Positions 1 through 7,157 of a stretch of 7,258 nucleotides of DNA are shown one piece after another. Origin of the DNA: Alphaproteobacteria bacterium (GTDB taxonomy: Bacteria > Pseudomonadota > Alphaproteobacteria > CACIAM-22H2). The stretch is taken from positions 1 to 7,258 of the forward strand of contig VGDA01000180.1 of the NCBI GenBank assembly GCA_016869915.1, in the 5' to 3' direction. Within the stretch, counting starts at the first letter, position 1; each line of letters opens with the position of its first letter. Both the position numbers and the translations under genes were made by a program. Below the pieces are notes generated by a model. It saw only the letters and a program-made list of their open reading frames with translations, did not search any database and was not told the origin of the DNA.

Positions 1-1050
1 GAGAGCGCTGCCTCCGCCGCCGCGCCCGCCGCGGCGCCGGCGCCGGTCGTCGCCGCGCCTGCCGCTTCACCCTCGACTGCCGCGCCGGCGTCGAAGCCGG
101 TCGCGGCGCCCGCGGCCGATGCCGGTCGCGTCTTCGTCTCACCGCTCGCGCGCCGCATGGCCGAGCAGGCCGGGCTCGACATCTCCGCGATCAGGGGCAG
201 CGGCCCGAATGGCCGCATCGTGAAGGCGGACATCGACGCCGCGCGCGCCGGTACCAAGGCTGTCGCGCGGCCTGCCGCGCCTGCGGCAGCGCCCGCGGCC
301 GCGTCTGTGCCGGCACCCGCGGCGGTCTCCGCCGCGGCCCTCGCCGCGATCGGTCCGCACAAGCTGGTCCCGCTCTCCACGATGCGTCGCGTGATCGCGC
401 GCCGCCTCACCGAGAGCAAGCAGCAGGTGCCGCATTTCTACCTGACGGTGGATTGCGTCATCGACCGCCTGCTCGCCGGCCGCGCCGCGCTCAACGCCAG
501 GAGCCCGGAGAAGGGGCCCGGCGCCTTCAAGCTCTCGGTCAACGACTTCGTGATCAAGGCGGTCGCGGTGGCGCTGCGCCAGGTGCCAGCGGCCAACGCG
601 TCCTATTCCGACGACGGCATCCTGATGTGGGACAACGTCGACGTCTCGGTCGCGGTCGCGATCCCCGGTGGGCTCATCACGCCGATCGTGCGCAACGCCG
701 ACGCCAAGGGCCTCGCGCAGATCTCGACCGAGATGAAGGACCTCGCCACGCGCGCCAAGGATGGCAAGCTCAAGCCCGAGGAGTTCCAGGGCGGCGGCTT
801 CTCGATCTCCAATCTCGGCATGTTCGGCATCAAGGAGTTCGGCGCCGTCATCAACCCGCCGCAGGGCGCGATCCTCGCGGTCGGCGCGGGCGAGCAGCGC
901 CCGATCGTCAAGGACGGCGCGCTCGCGATCGCCACCGTGATGAGCTGCACGCTCTCGGTCGACCATCGCGTGATCGACGGCGCCGTGGGCGCCGAGTTCC
1001 TCGCCGCCTTCAAGCGGATCGTCGAGGACCCGCTGGCGATGCTGCTCTGA
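1..1050 (+). CDS. pdhC: Pyruvate dehydrogenase E2 (dihydrolipoamide acetyltransferase), 5' end missing
   Basis: Transfers the acetyl group from the E1-bound intermediate, via a lipoyl arm, to CoA; it forms the cytoplasmic core of the pyruvate dehydrogenase complex. The frame is open from base 1, so the gene starts outside the window; 349 residues are visible. In window numbering there is an Ala/Pro-rich linker (1-43), then a peripheral-subunit (E3) binding domain (about 44-81, starting VFVSPLARRMA and including GSGPNGRI), a second Ala/Pro linker (about 85-117), and the acyltransferase domain (about 120-349) ending with the catalytic DHRVIDG motif (His322, Asp326). The N-terminal lipoyl domain, about 80-100 residues in full-length relatives, must lie to the left. 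SISNLGMFGIKEF and INPPQGAILAVG are typical of the alphaproteobacterial/mitochondrial acetyltransferase. A sister 2-oxoglutarate or branched-chain E2 is less likely, given these motifs and the lpdA and lipA neighbours. The ATG at 157 lies inside the binding domain and is not the real start. Confidence 0.95.
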   Translation, partial: ESAASAAAPAAAPAPVVAAPAASPSTAAPASKPVAAPAADAGRVFVSPLARRMAEQAGLDISAIRGSGPNGRIVKADIDAARAGTKAVARPAAPAAAPAAASVPAPAAVSAAALAAIGPHKLVPLSTMRRVIARRLTESKQQVPHFYLTVDCVIDRLLAGRAALNARSPEKGPGAFKLSVNDFVIKAVAVALRQVPAANASYSDDGILMWDNVDVSVAVAIPGGLITPIVRNADAKGLAQISTEMKDLATRAKDGKLKPEEFQGGGFSISNLGMFGIKEFGAVINPPQGAILAVGAGEQRPIVKDGALAIATVMSCTLSVDHRVIDGAVGAEFLAAFKRIVEDPLAMLL

Positions 1051-1055
1051 GGAGG
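1050..1055 (+). promoter_or_regulatory. Shine-Dalgarno site of lpdA
   Basis: A perfect AGGAGG sits 9 bases before the ATG at 1065. Its first A is the last base of the pdhC stop codon TGA. Ribosomes finishing pdhC would therefore unload directly over the lpdA ribosome site, which favours coupled translation. This is the only strong ribosome binding site in the window and it fixes the lpdA start. Confidence 0.75.
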
Positions 1056-1064
1056 ACAGGGGAC

Positions 1065-2480
1065 ATGGCCGAGCAGCAATTCGACTTCGTCGTCGTCGGA
1101 GGCGGGCCGGGTGGCTACGTCGCGGCGATCCGCGCCGCGCAGCTCAAGATGAACGTCGCGCTCGTCGAGCGCGAGCACCTCGGCGGCATCTGCCTCAACT
1201 GGGGCTGCATCCCGACCAAGGCGCTGCTGCGCTCGTCGGAGATCAACCACCTCCTGCATAATCTCGACGCCTATGGCTTCTCGGCGCAGAACGTCAGCTT
1301 CGACATCGCGAAGATCGTGAAGCGCTCGCGCGGCGTCGCTGCGCAGCTCTCGGGCGGGGTGAAGCACCTCCTGAAGAAGAACAAGGTGACCGTGTTCGAC
1401 GGCGCTGGCCGGCTGGACGGCGTGGCCGCGGGCGGCGCGCGCAAGGTGGCCGTGTCGAAGGACGGCAAGGCGGTGGCCAGCCTCGTGGCGAAGAACGTGA
1501 TCCTGGCGACCGGTGCGCGCGCGCGCGTCCTGCCGGGCCTCGAGCCCGATCCGGCCTGCATCTGGACCTATCGCGAGGCCATGGTGCCGGCGAAGATGCC
1601 GAAGTCGCTGCTCGTTGTCGGCTCGGGCGCGATCGGGATCGAGTTCGCGTCGTTCTATCGCAATCTCGGCGCCGAGGTGACGGTGGTCGAGGTGATGGAC
1701 CGCATCCTCCCGGTCGAGGACGAGGAGATCAGCGCCTTCGCGCGCAAGGCCTTCGAGAAGCAGGGGATGAAGATCCTCACCGGCGCTGGCGTGAAGGGCG
1801 TGCGCAAGGGCGCGGGCTCCGTCACCGCGCTCGTCGAGCAGGGCGGCAAGACGCAGGAGATCGCCGTCGAGGTGATCATCTCGGCCGTCGGCATCGTCGG
1901 CAACGTCGAGGGCATCGGCCTCGAGGGCACCAAGGCGCGGGTCGAGAAGACCCATCTCGTCGTCGACGGGTACGGCGCGACGGGCGAGCCCGGCGTCTGG
2001 GCGATCGGCGACCTGACCGGCCCGCCCTGGCTCGCGCACAAGGCCAGCCACGAGGGCATCGCCTGCGTCGAGAAGATCGCGGGCCTGAAGGGCGTGCACC
2101 CGCTCGACACGTCCAACATCCCGGGCTGCACCTACTGCATGCCGCAGGTGGCGTCGGTCGGCATGACCGAGGCGAAGGCCAAGGCGGCGGGCCGCAAGGT
2201 GCGCGTCGGCAGGTTCCCCTACATGGGCAACGGCAAGGCGATCGCGCTCGGCGAGCCCGAGGGCATGGTGAAGACCGTGTTCGACGCCGAGACGGGCGAA
2301 CTGCTCGGCGCGCACATGATCGGCGCCGAGGTCACCGAGCTCATCCAGGGCTACGGCATCGCGCGCACGCTGGAGAGCACGGAGGCTGAGCTCATGCACA
2401 CCGTGTTCCCGCATCCGACGCTCAGCGAGATGATGCACGAGTCCGTGCTTGACGCGTATGGGCGCGCCATCCACTTCTGA
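1065..2480 (+). CDS. lpdA: Dihydrolipoamide dehydrogenase (E3)
   Basis: FAD-dependent E3 that re-oxidises the dihydrolipoyl arm of E2 and passes electrons to NAD+. It has 471 residues, normal for the family, with no fused lipoyl domain. Visible in order: FAD-binding GGGPGG (12-17); the redox disulfide GGICLNWGCIPTK with Cys43 and Cys48; NAD-binding VVGSGAIG (184-191); the second FAD contact AIGD (313-316); and the dimerisation domain with the catalytic pair in HPTLSE (His450, Glu455). All key residues are present. The ATG at 1065 is preceded by a perfect AGGAGG and lies 14 bases after pdhC stops, so the two genes are surely co-transcribed. The position next to E2 suggests this is the pyruvate dehydrogenase copy rather than a 2-oxoglutarate dehydrogenase or glycine cleavage paralogue, although E3 can be shared. 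That assignment is from context. Confidence 0.97.
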   Translation: MAEQQFDFVVVGGGPGGYVAAIRAAQLKMNVALVEREHLGGICLNWGCIPTKALLRSSEINHLLHNLDAYGFSAQNVSFDIAKIVKRSRGVAAQLSGGVKHLLKKNKVTVFDGAGRLDGVAAGGARKVAVSKDGKAVASLVAKNVILATGARARVLPGLEPDPACIWTYREAMVPAKMPKSLLVVGSGAIGIEFASFYRNLGAEVTVVEVMDRILPVEDEEISAFARKAFEKQGMKILTGAGVKGVRKGAGSVTALVEQGGKTQEIAVEVIISAVGIVGNVEGIGLEGTKARVEKTHLVVDGYGATGEPGVWAIGDLTGPPWLAHKASHEGIACVEKIAGLKGVHPLDTSNIPGCTYCMPQVASVGMTEAKAKAAGRKVRVGRFPYMGNGKAIALGEPEGMVKTVFDAETGELLGAHMIGAEVTELIQGYGIARTLESTEAELMHTVFPHPTLSEMMHESVLDAYGRAIHF

Positions 2481-2484
2481 CGCC

Positions 2485-3447
2485 ATGGACGACACGCCGA
2501 CCCCGACGAAGGAGCAGCGCGCCGCGCTCCGCCACCCGGAGAAGGCGCATCGCCCCGACAATCCTATCCAGCGCAAGCCGGAATGGATCCGGGTGAAGGC
2601 GCCGACCTCGGCCGAGTACCACGAGACGCGCAGGCTGATGCGCGAGCTCAAGCTCGCCACGGTCTGCGAGGAGGCGGCCTGCCCCAACATCGGCGAGTGC
2701 TGGAAGAAGAAGCACGCGACGGTGATGATCCTCGGCTCGGTCTGCACCCGCGCCTGCGCCTTCTGCAACGTCGCCACCGGCAGGCCGGACCAGCTCGACC
2801 CGCACGAGCCGGAGAACACGGCGAGGGCCGTCGCCGGCCTCGGCATGACGCATATCGTCGTCACCTCGGTCGACCGCGACGACCTCGAGGATGGCGGCGC
2901 GATGCAGTTCGTGCGCACGATCGAGGAGGTACGCGCGCGATCGCCCGGCACGACGATCGAGATCCTGACGCCGGACTTCCTGCGCAAGGACGGCGCGCTC
3001 GAGAAGGTCGCGGCCGCGCGCCCCGACGTCTTCAACCACAACCTCGAGACCGTGCCGCGGCTCTACCCGACGATCCGCCCGGGTGCGCGCTACTTCCATT
3101 CCCTGCGCCTGCTGCAGCGCGTGAAGGAGGTCGATCCCTCGATCTTCACCAAGTCCGGCATCATGGTCGGCCTCGGCGAGGACCGGATCGAGGTCGGGCA
3201 GGTGATGGACGACCTGCGCTCCGCCGACGTGGACTTCCTGACCATCGGCCAGTACCTGCAGCCGACGCCCAAGCACGCTCGGATCGACCGCTTCGTCACG
3301 CCAGAGGAGTTCGAGTCCTACAGGACGATGGCGCTGGCGAAGGGCTTCCTGCTCGTCTCGGCGAGCCCGCTGACGCGATCCTCCTACCACGCGGACGAGG
3401 ATTTCCAGCGCCTGAAGGCCGCCCGCGCCGAACGGCTCGCGCGCTGA
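2485..3447 (+). CDS. lipA: Lipoyl synthase (radical SAM)
   Basis: Inserts two sulfur atoms into protein-bound octanoyl groups to form lipoyl, the swinging arm used by E2. With the ATG at 2485 it has 320 residues, the usual length. The auxiliary 4Fe-4S cluster ligands are Cys61, Cys66 and Cys72 (CEEAACPNIGEC). The radical SAM cluster uses CxxxCxxC, at Cys87, Cys91 and Cys94. The C-terminal RSSYH (298-302) carries the serine that ligates the auxiliary cluster. The N-terminal RHPEKAHRPDNP...RKPEWIRVKAP is typical of alphaproteobacterial LipA. The gene starts 4 bases after the lpdA stop with no clear Shine-Dalgarno, which suggests translational coupling. In-frame alternatives inside lpdA (ATG 2458, TTG 2449) are possible, but the 2485 start gives a family-typical N-terminus. 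Having the cofactor-making enzyme directly behind E2 and E3 is functionally coherent. Confidence 0.97.
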   Translation: MDDTPTPTKEQRAALRHPEKAHRPDNPIQRKPEWIRVKAPTSAEYHETRRLMRELKLATVCEEAACPNIGECWKKKHATVMILGSVCTRACAFCNVATGRPDQLDPHEPENTARAVAGLGMTHIVVTSVDRDDLEDGGAMQFVRTIEEVRARSPGTTIEILTPDFLRKDGALEKVAAARPDVFNHNLETVPRLYPTIRPGARYFHSLRLLQRVKEVDPSIFTKSGIMVGLGEDRIEVGQVMDDLRSADVDFLTIGQYLQPTPKHARIDRFVTPEEFESYRTMALAKGFLLVSASPLTRSSYHADEDFQRLKAARAERLAR

Positions 3448-3457
3448 ACCCGACGCC

Positions 3458-3949
3458 ATGCCGACGCATGCCGAGAAGCGGCTGCTGCCCTATTCGCCCG
3501 AGCAGCTCTTCGACCTGGTGGCGCAGGTCGAGCGCTATCCCGAATTCCTGCCCTGGTGCCTGGCGGCGCGCATCCGCAGCCGCTCCGAGGACGCCGTCGT
3601 CGCCGACCTCGTGATCGGCTTCCGGATGATCCGCGAGCGCTTCACCTCGCATGTCAGGCTCGACCGCGCGCGGCGCATCGACGTGCGGTACGCCGACGGA
3701 CCCTTCAAGTACCTCGACAACCACTGGATCTTCGAGCCGGTCGCGCCCTGCGCGGAGCTTCCCGGCGGCGGCACGCTGATCGACTTCCACGTCGACTTCG
3801 AGTTCCGATCGAAGATCCTGCAGGGCCTGATCGGCGTCCTCTTCAACGAGGCCACGCGGCGCATGGTCGCCGCCTTCGAGGCGCGCGCGCGCCAGCTCTA
3901 CGCGCCGCAAGGCCAGCAGCGCGACGGGTCGATTTCCACCGGGGGTTGA
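3458..3949 (+). CDS. START/SRPBCC protein, COQ10 / RatA family
   Basis: A 163-residue single-domain protein of the polyketide cyclase/START superfamily, a hydrophobic-pocket fold. Family signatures seen: VERYPEFLPWC (24-34), GPFKYLDNHW (81-90), and a long C-terminal helix in the stretch FEFRSKILQGLIG...NEATRRMVAAFEARA. There is no signal peptide or membrane segment. Mitochondrial COQ10 relatives bind ubiquinone and support respiration. The Escherichia coli relative RatA has been described as inhibiting 70S ribosome assembly, so automatic annotation often says 'type II toxin'. No antitoxin-like gene adjoins it here, and it sits 10 bases behind lipA in a respiratory-metabolism operon, so I infer a ubiquinone-related role. 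No clear Shine-Dalgarno precedes the ATG. The last 15 or so residues, rich in Gln, Gly and Ser, look like a non-conserved tail. Confidence 0.9.
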   Translation: MPTHAEKRLLPYSPEQLFDLVAQVERYPEFLPWCLAARIRSRSEDAVVADLVIGFRMIRERFTSHVRLDRARRIDVRYADGPFKYLDNHWIFEPVAPCAELPGGGTLIDFHVDFEFRSKILQGLIGVLFNEATRRMVAAFEARARQLYAPQGQQRDGSISTGG

Positions 3950-3985
3950 TCTAGCCTGGCACGCAATCGCGTCGCGGGGGATCGA

Positions 3986-5935
3986 ATGGCACCGCCTCGG
4001 CCGCCCGGTTTCGGCGAGTCGTCGACCGGGTGGACTTCAGACTTCCGTACCTTCGGGTCCGAGCCTCGCGGCTCGGTCATCGACAGCCTGCGCGGCTTCT
4101 TGCGCGACGCCTCGCCCGAGCAGCTGCGCGCATGGTCCGACAGCGTCCCGCGGCTCCAGCAAGAGGTCGGCGAGATCGTCGAGGTCGACGCCGCCGCGGC
4201 TTCCTTCGCGGCCATCCTCGAATACGAGCTGCCGCTGGAGAGCCGCCGGCCCGACGCGATCCTCCTGCTGCGCTCCGGGGTCCTCGTCATCGAGTTCAAG
4301 GGCCGGCTCGACGCGCGCGACGCCGACATCGACCAGGCCGACGCCTATGCGCGCGACCTGCGCTGCTACCACGCGGCCTGCGAGGGAAGGGACATCGTCC
4401 CGGTGCTCGTCCCGACGCGCATGCGCGGATATGGCGGACGACAGCGCGGCGTCCATGTCTGCGGGCCCGACGCGCTCGACATGCTCGTGGCGCGCCTGGA
4501 GCAGGGCAGGCAGGACCCGCCGATCGACGTGCGCGCCTTCCTGAGCGCGGAAGCGTACCGGCCCCTGCCGACGCTGGTGCGTGCCGCGCGCGAGCTCTTC
4601 CACGACCGCGGTCGCCTGCGGCGCGTGCACCGTGCGGCGGCGGCGACCGATGGCGCCACCACGCTCGTCTCCGAGATCGTCCACGAGGCGGCCCGCACGC
4701 GCACGCGGCGCCTCGTGCTGCTGACGGGCGTTCCCGGCGCCGGCAAGACGCTCGTCGGCCTGCGGCTCGTCCACTCCCATTTCATCGACGACCTTGCCGC
4801 GCCGAGAACGGGTGGCCAGCCGACCGCGCCTGCGATCTTCCTCTCGGGAAATGGCCCCCTCGTCGAGGTCCTCCAGTACGAGTTGCGCGACGCCGGCGGC
4901 GGCGGGCGGGTCTTTGTCCGCAACGTGAAGGACTACGTGAAGGCGCACGCGCGGGGCCGCGTCCCCGCCGAGCATGTCATCGTGTTCGACGAGGCGCAGC
5001 GCGCGTACGACGCGGCGATGGTCGCGGACAAGCATGGCATCCCGCTCGCCGAGGCCCATTCCGAGCCTGATATCTTCGTCGGGCTTGGCTGCAGGATCCC
5101 CGAGTGGGGCGTTCTCGTGGGGCTGATCGGGTCCGGCCAGGAGATCCACAAGGGCGAGGAGGCCGGGCTCCGCCAATGGGCGCAGGCGATCGCGTCCGCG
5201 GCCGACGGGGCGGGCTGGGTAGTGCATGGTCCTCCATCGGTGGCAGGCGTCTTCGCGGGATTGCGCTTCGAGCCGCATCGCGCGCTCTCGCTCGATGTCA
5301 CGCTGCGATCGCATCTCGCCGGCGACGTCCACCGCTTCGTCGCCGGCCTCGTCGAGGGCGCGGCGCCAGACGATCTCGCCATGCTTGCCGAAGGGATCGA
5401 GGCGGCGGGCTTCAAGTCCTACGTGACGCGCGACAGGGCGCTCGCCGAGGACTACCTGCGCGAACGCTACCGCGACCATGGCGATGCGCGCTTCGGGCTC
5501 CTGGCGTCGAGCCGCGACCGCGACCTCGCGCGCTTCGGCGTCGCCAACGACTTCCAGTCGACGAAGCGAGTCCGCTTCGGGCCGTGGTACGCCGACGGCG
5601 AGGATGTCGAGGGCGGGCGCTCGTGCAGGCACCTCCGCGACTGCGTCACGGAGTTCGGGGCCCAGGGCCTCGAGCTGGACGCCGCGCTGGTCGCCTGGGG
5701 CACGGACTTCGTCCGCCGCGACGGGGCCTGGTCGATCGAACGCATGGCGCGGTACCAGCGCAAGGGGGCGCCGGTGCAGGACCCGGCCCGCCTGCGCGCG
5801 AATTCCTACCGCGTCCTTCTGACGCGCGCGCGCGACGCGAACGTCGTCTTCGTGCCGCCGCTTGGCGAGCTCGACGAGACCTGCGCCTACCTGCGCGCGG
5901 CCGGCTTCAGGGAGCTCCGGCCGGCTTCCGCGTGA
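3986..5935 (+). CDS. PD-(D/E)XK-like nuclease fused to DUF2075 (Schlafen group 3-like) helicase/ATPase
   Basis: A 649-residue soluble protein with two parts. Residues about 30-200 resemble a PD-(D/E)XK nuclease fold: Glu79 and Glu81 in ILEYELPLE, Asp90 in RRPDAILLL, Glu103-x-Lys105 in VIEFKG, then QADAY (Gln117, Tyr121), matching the QxxxY motif of RecB-type nucleases. Residues about 235-645 form a DUF2075 ATPase related to superfamily 1 helicases: Walker A GVPGAGKT (Lys254), Walker B VIVFDEAQR (Asp335, Glu336), GSGQEIHKGEE as in this family, GAQGLELD (558-565, motif V-like) and NSYRVLLTRAR (606-616, motif VI with Arg614). All look intact, so ATP-driven nucleic acid handling with cleavage is plausible. 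The substrate and pathway are unknown; DNA repair or phage defence are guesses from the domain types. The ATG follows GGGGGA by 5 bases, a weak ribosome site, after a 36-base gap. The first 30 or so residues are low-complexity. Its end overlaps the opposing transporter gene. Confidence 0.88.
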   Translation: MAPPRPPGFGESSTGWTSDFRTFGSEPRGSVIDSLRGFLRDASPEQLRAWSDSVPRLQQEVGEIVEVDAAAASFAAILEYELPLESRRPDAILLLRSGVLVIEFKGRLDARDADIDQADAYARDLRCYHAACEGRDIVPVLVPTRMRGYGGRQRGVHVCGPDALDMLVARLEQGRQDPPIDVRAFLSAEAYRPLPTLVRAARELFHDRGRLRRVHRAAAATDGATTLVSEIVHEAARTRTRRLVLLTGVPGAGKTLVGLRLVHSHFIDDLAAPRTGGQPTAPAIFLSGNGPLVEVLQYELRDAGGGGRVFVRNVKDYVKAHARGRVPAEHVIVFDEAQRAYDAAMVADKHGIPLAEAHSEPDIFVGLGCRIPEWGVLVGLIGSGQEIHKGEEAGLRQWAQAIASAADGAGWVVHGPPSVAGVFAGLRFEPHRALSLDVTLRSHLAGDVHRFVAGLVEGAAPDDLAMLAEGIEAAGFKSYVTRDRALAEDYLRERYRDHGDARFGLLASSRDRDLARFGVANDFQSTKRVRFGPWYADGEDVEGGRSCRHLRDCVTEFGAQGLELDAALVAWGTDFVRRDGAWSIERMARYQRKGAPVQDPARLRANSYRVLLTRARDANVVFVPPLGELDETCAYLRAAGFRELRPASA

Positions 5936-7157
5936 CGGGCCAGTACCAGGCGAGGGCCAGGGACTGCAGGGCCATGAGGCCCGCGATCACCGCGCGATGG
6001 CTCTCCCCCGCGCTCCATCCGGTCGCGGACGAGACGAGGTCGATCGCCCAGCCGACGGAGGCCTGGAGCGCGAAGGCGCCCGAGAAGACGGAGAGGTTGA
6101 GCGCGGTGTTCACCCGGCCGGCCATGCTGGCCGGAAAGCCCTGCGTCAGGATCGTGTAGGCGAAGATCGTGGCGCAGCCGAACAGCGCGAAGAGGAACCA
6201 TGTCAGCGGCAGGGCGAGGGTCGCGCCGAGCGCGAGCGGTAGCTCGGCCGCGATGAAGGCGATCGCGAAGGCGGCGAGGATGCGTTCCTTCGCGTAGCCG
6301 CGGCGCAGCAGCGGCTCGACGGCGACGCCTCCGAGGAGATGGCCCGCGATGATCGTGCAGGAGATCACGAGCAGGATGGCGGCCCGAGGCGACGCGCCGA
6401 GCCCGGCGACCTGCTCGAGCCAGGGCGCGGCCCACAGGCTCTGGTAGGCGAGGAACATGCCGTGGGTCAGCACGGTCACCGGCATGATCCGCCAGAACAG
6501 GGGCGCGGAGAACGCGCGGCGCACGCCGGCCAGCTGCTCGGGAAGGGATAGTTCGCCGCCCCCACCGCGCTCGGGAGCGGCGAGGAAGACGAAGGCGGAG
6601 ACGCAGAGCGCGATCGCGGCGAGCCCCGCCATCGCGTCGCGCCACGCGATGCTCGCGAGTATGGCCTGGAGCGGCAGGGTGGCGAAGGCCGCGCCCGCGC
6701 CGCCGGCGGCGAGCAGGATCCCGTTCGCGAGGACGAGGCGTTCCGGCGGCCAGTAGAGCGTGTTGGCCTTGAAGCCCGACATGAGCCCGCCGCACACGCC
6801 GAGCCCGATGAGCGCGCGGCCGAGGGCGAGCGTCTCCACGGATACCGCGCGGGCGTAGACCAGCGCGCCCGCCGCCGCGATCGCGAACAGACCCGCATTG
6901 ACGCGTCGCGGGCCGAAGCGGTCGAGCAGGACGCCGAGCGGGATCTGCGCCGCGGCGAAGGCGGCGAAATAGGCCGACGTCAGGACGCCGATGTCGGCGG
7001 CCGTCAGGCCGAACTCGGCGGAGAGCTGCGGCGCGATCACGGCGTTCGTGCCGCGCAGCAGGTAGCTCATCAGGTAGCCCGCCGCGAAGGGCATGAAGCA
7101 GCACGCGATACGCATCGCGATGCCCGCCCGCCCGCCCGCCTGGCTGGCCGGGCTCAT
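5907..7157 (-). CDS. Major facilitator superfamily transporter, 12 TM
   Basis: A 416-residue inner-membrane protein with about 12 hydrophobic segments (roughly 16-38, 55-77, 86-104, 108-131, 142-164, 172-193, then after a loop 224-246, 259-280, 292-310, 314-337, 350-376, 388-406). The loop between TM2 and TM3 carries the MFS motif A, GVLLDRFGPRR (75-85). TM1 contains LLRGTNAVIAP and TM11 begins with GRVNTALNL, both seen in a widespread but poorly characterised MFS group. Secondary transport by proton or ion coupling is expected; the substrate cannot be told. The ATG at 7157-7155 overlaps the stop of the upstream gene as ATGA, arguing for coupling. A second in-frame ATG at 7115-7113 (Met15), just before TM1, is also possible. 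A GCCC tetranucleotide tract lies between them. The 3' end overlaps the convergent helicase gene by 29 bases, and the last residues (AWYWPVTRKPAGAP) are a short cytoplasmic tail. Confidence 0.92.
   Translation of the reverse strand: MSPASQAGGRAGIAMRIACCFMPFAAGYLMSYLLRGTNAVIAPQLSAEFGLTAADIGVLTSAYFAAFAAAQIPLGVLLDRFGPRRVNAGLFAIAAAGALVYARAVSVETLALGRALIGLGVCGGLMSGFKANTLYWPPERLVLANGILLAAGGAGAAFATLPLQAILASIAWRDAMAGLAAIALCVSAFVFLAAPERGGGGELSLPEQLAGVRRAFSAPLFWRIMPVTVLTHGMFLAYQSLWAAPWLEQVAGLGASPRAAILLVISCTIIAGHLLGGVAVEPLLRRGYAKERILAAFAIAFIAAELPLALGATLALPLTWFLFALFGCATIFAYTILTQGFPASMAGRVNTALNLSVFSGAFALQASVGWAIDLVSSATGWSAGESHRAVIAGLMALQSLALAWYWPVTRKPAGAP
7122..7140. repeat. GCCC tetranucleotide tract (4.75 copies)
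   Basis: Nineteen bases read as four GCCC units plus GCC on the + strand. On the coding (minus) strand it encodes the Gly-Gly-Arg-Ala-Gly stretch near the N-terminus of the transporter, between the two candidate start codons. It is short for a phase-variable tract and may simply reflect high GC content. Confidence 0.7.
7154..7157 (-). promoter_or_regulatory. ATGA stop-start overlap between two transporter genes
   Basis: On the minus strand the TGA that ends the upstream reading frame shares two bases with the ATG of the MFS gene. Such overlaps usually mean that one ribosome terminates and restarts, giving balanced output from two genes of one operon. The only ribosome-site-like bases are AAGGG about 13 bases upstream, which is weak and distant, consistent with dependence on coupling. 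Confidence 0.6.

Noticed and set aside
1..130. Low-complexity GC-rich stretch at the left edge as a repeat element
   Set aside because: It encodes the Ala/Pro linker typical of E2 proteins in the pdhC frame. A similar linker recurs at about 253-350 for the same reason.
1514..1526. Alternating CG run in lpdA (similar runs near 3882 and 5824) as possible Z-DNA or repeat elements
   Set aside because: Each run is explained by coding of Ala-Arg repeats with GCG and CGC codons, and such short runs are common at this GC content.
603..3041. An 812-codon open frame on the minus strand across pdhC, lpdA and lipA
   Set aside because: It is antisense to three certain genes, spans their junctions, and its translation is rich in Arg, Asp, His and Ala with no recognisable domain. 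Long antisense frames are expected where third positions are nearly all G or C.
3957..3970. TGGCACG resembling the -24 element of a sigma-54 promoter before the helicase-like gene
   Set aside because: The required GC ten bases after GG is absent: at that spacing the sequence reads CG, and no TTGC follows. Only half of the element matches.
4037..5632. A 531-codon open frame on the minus strand opposite the helicase-like gene
   Set aside because: Its composition is typical of a shadow frame (Arg, Ala, Asp, Glu rich, no motif), while the + strand shows intact Walker A, Walker B and motif VI.
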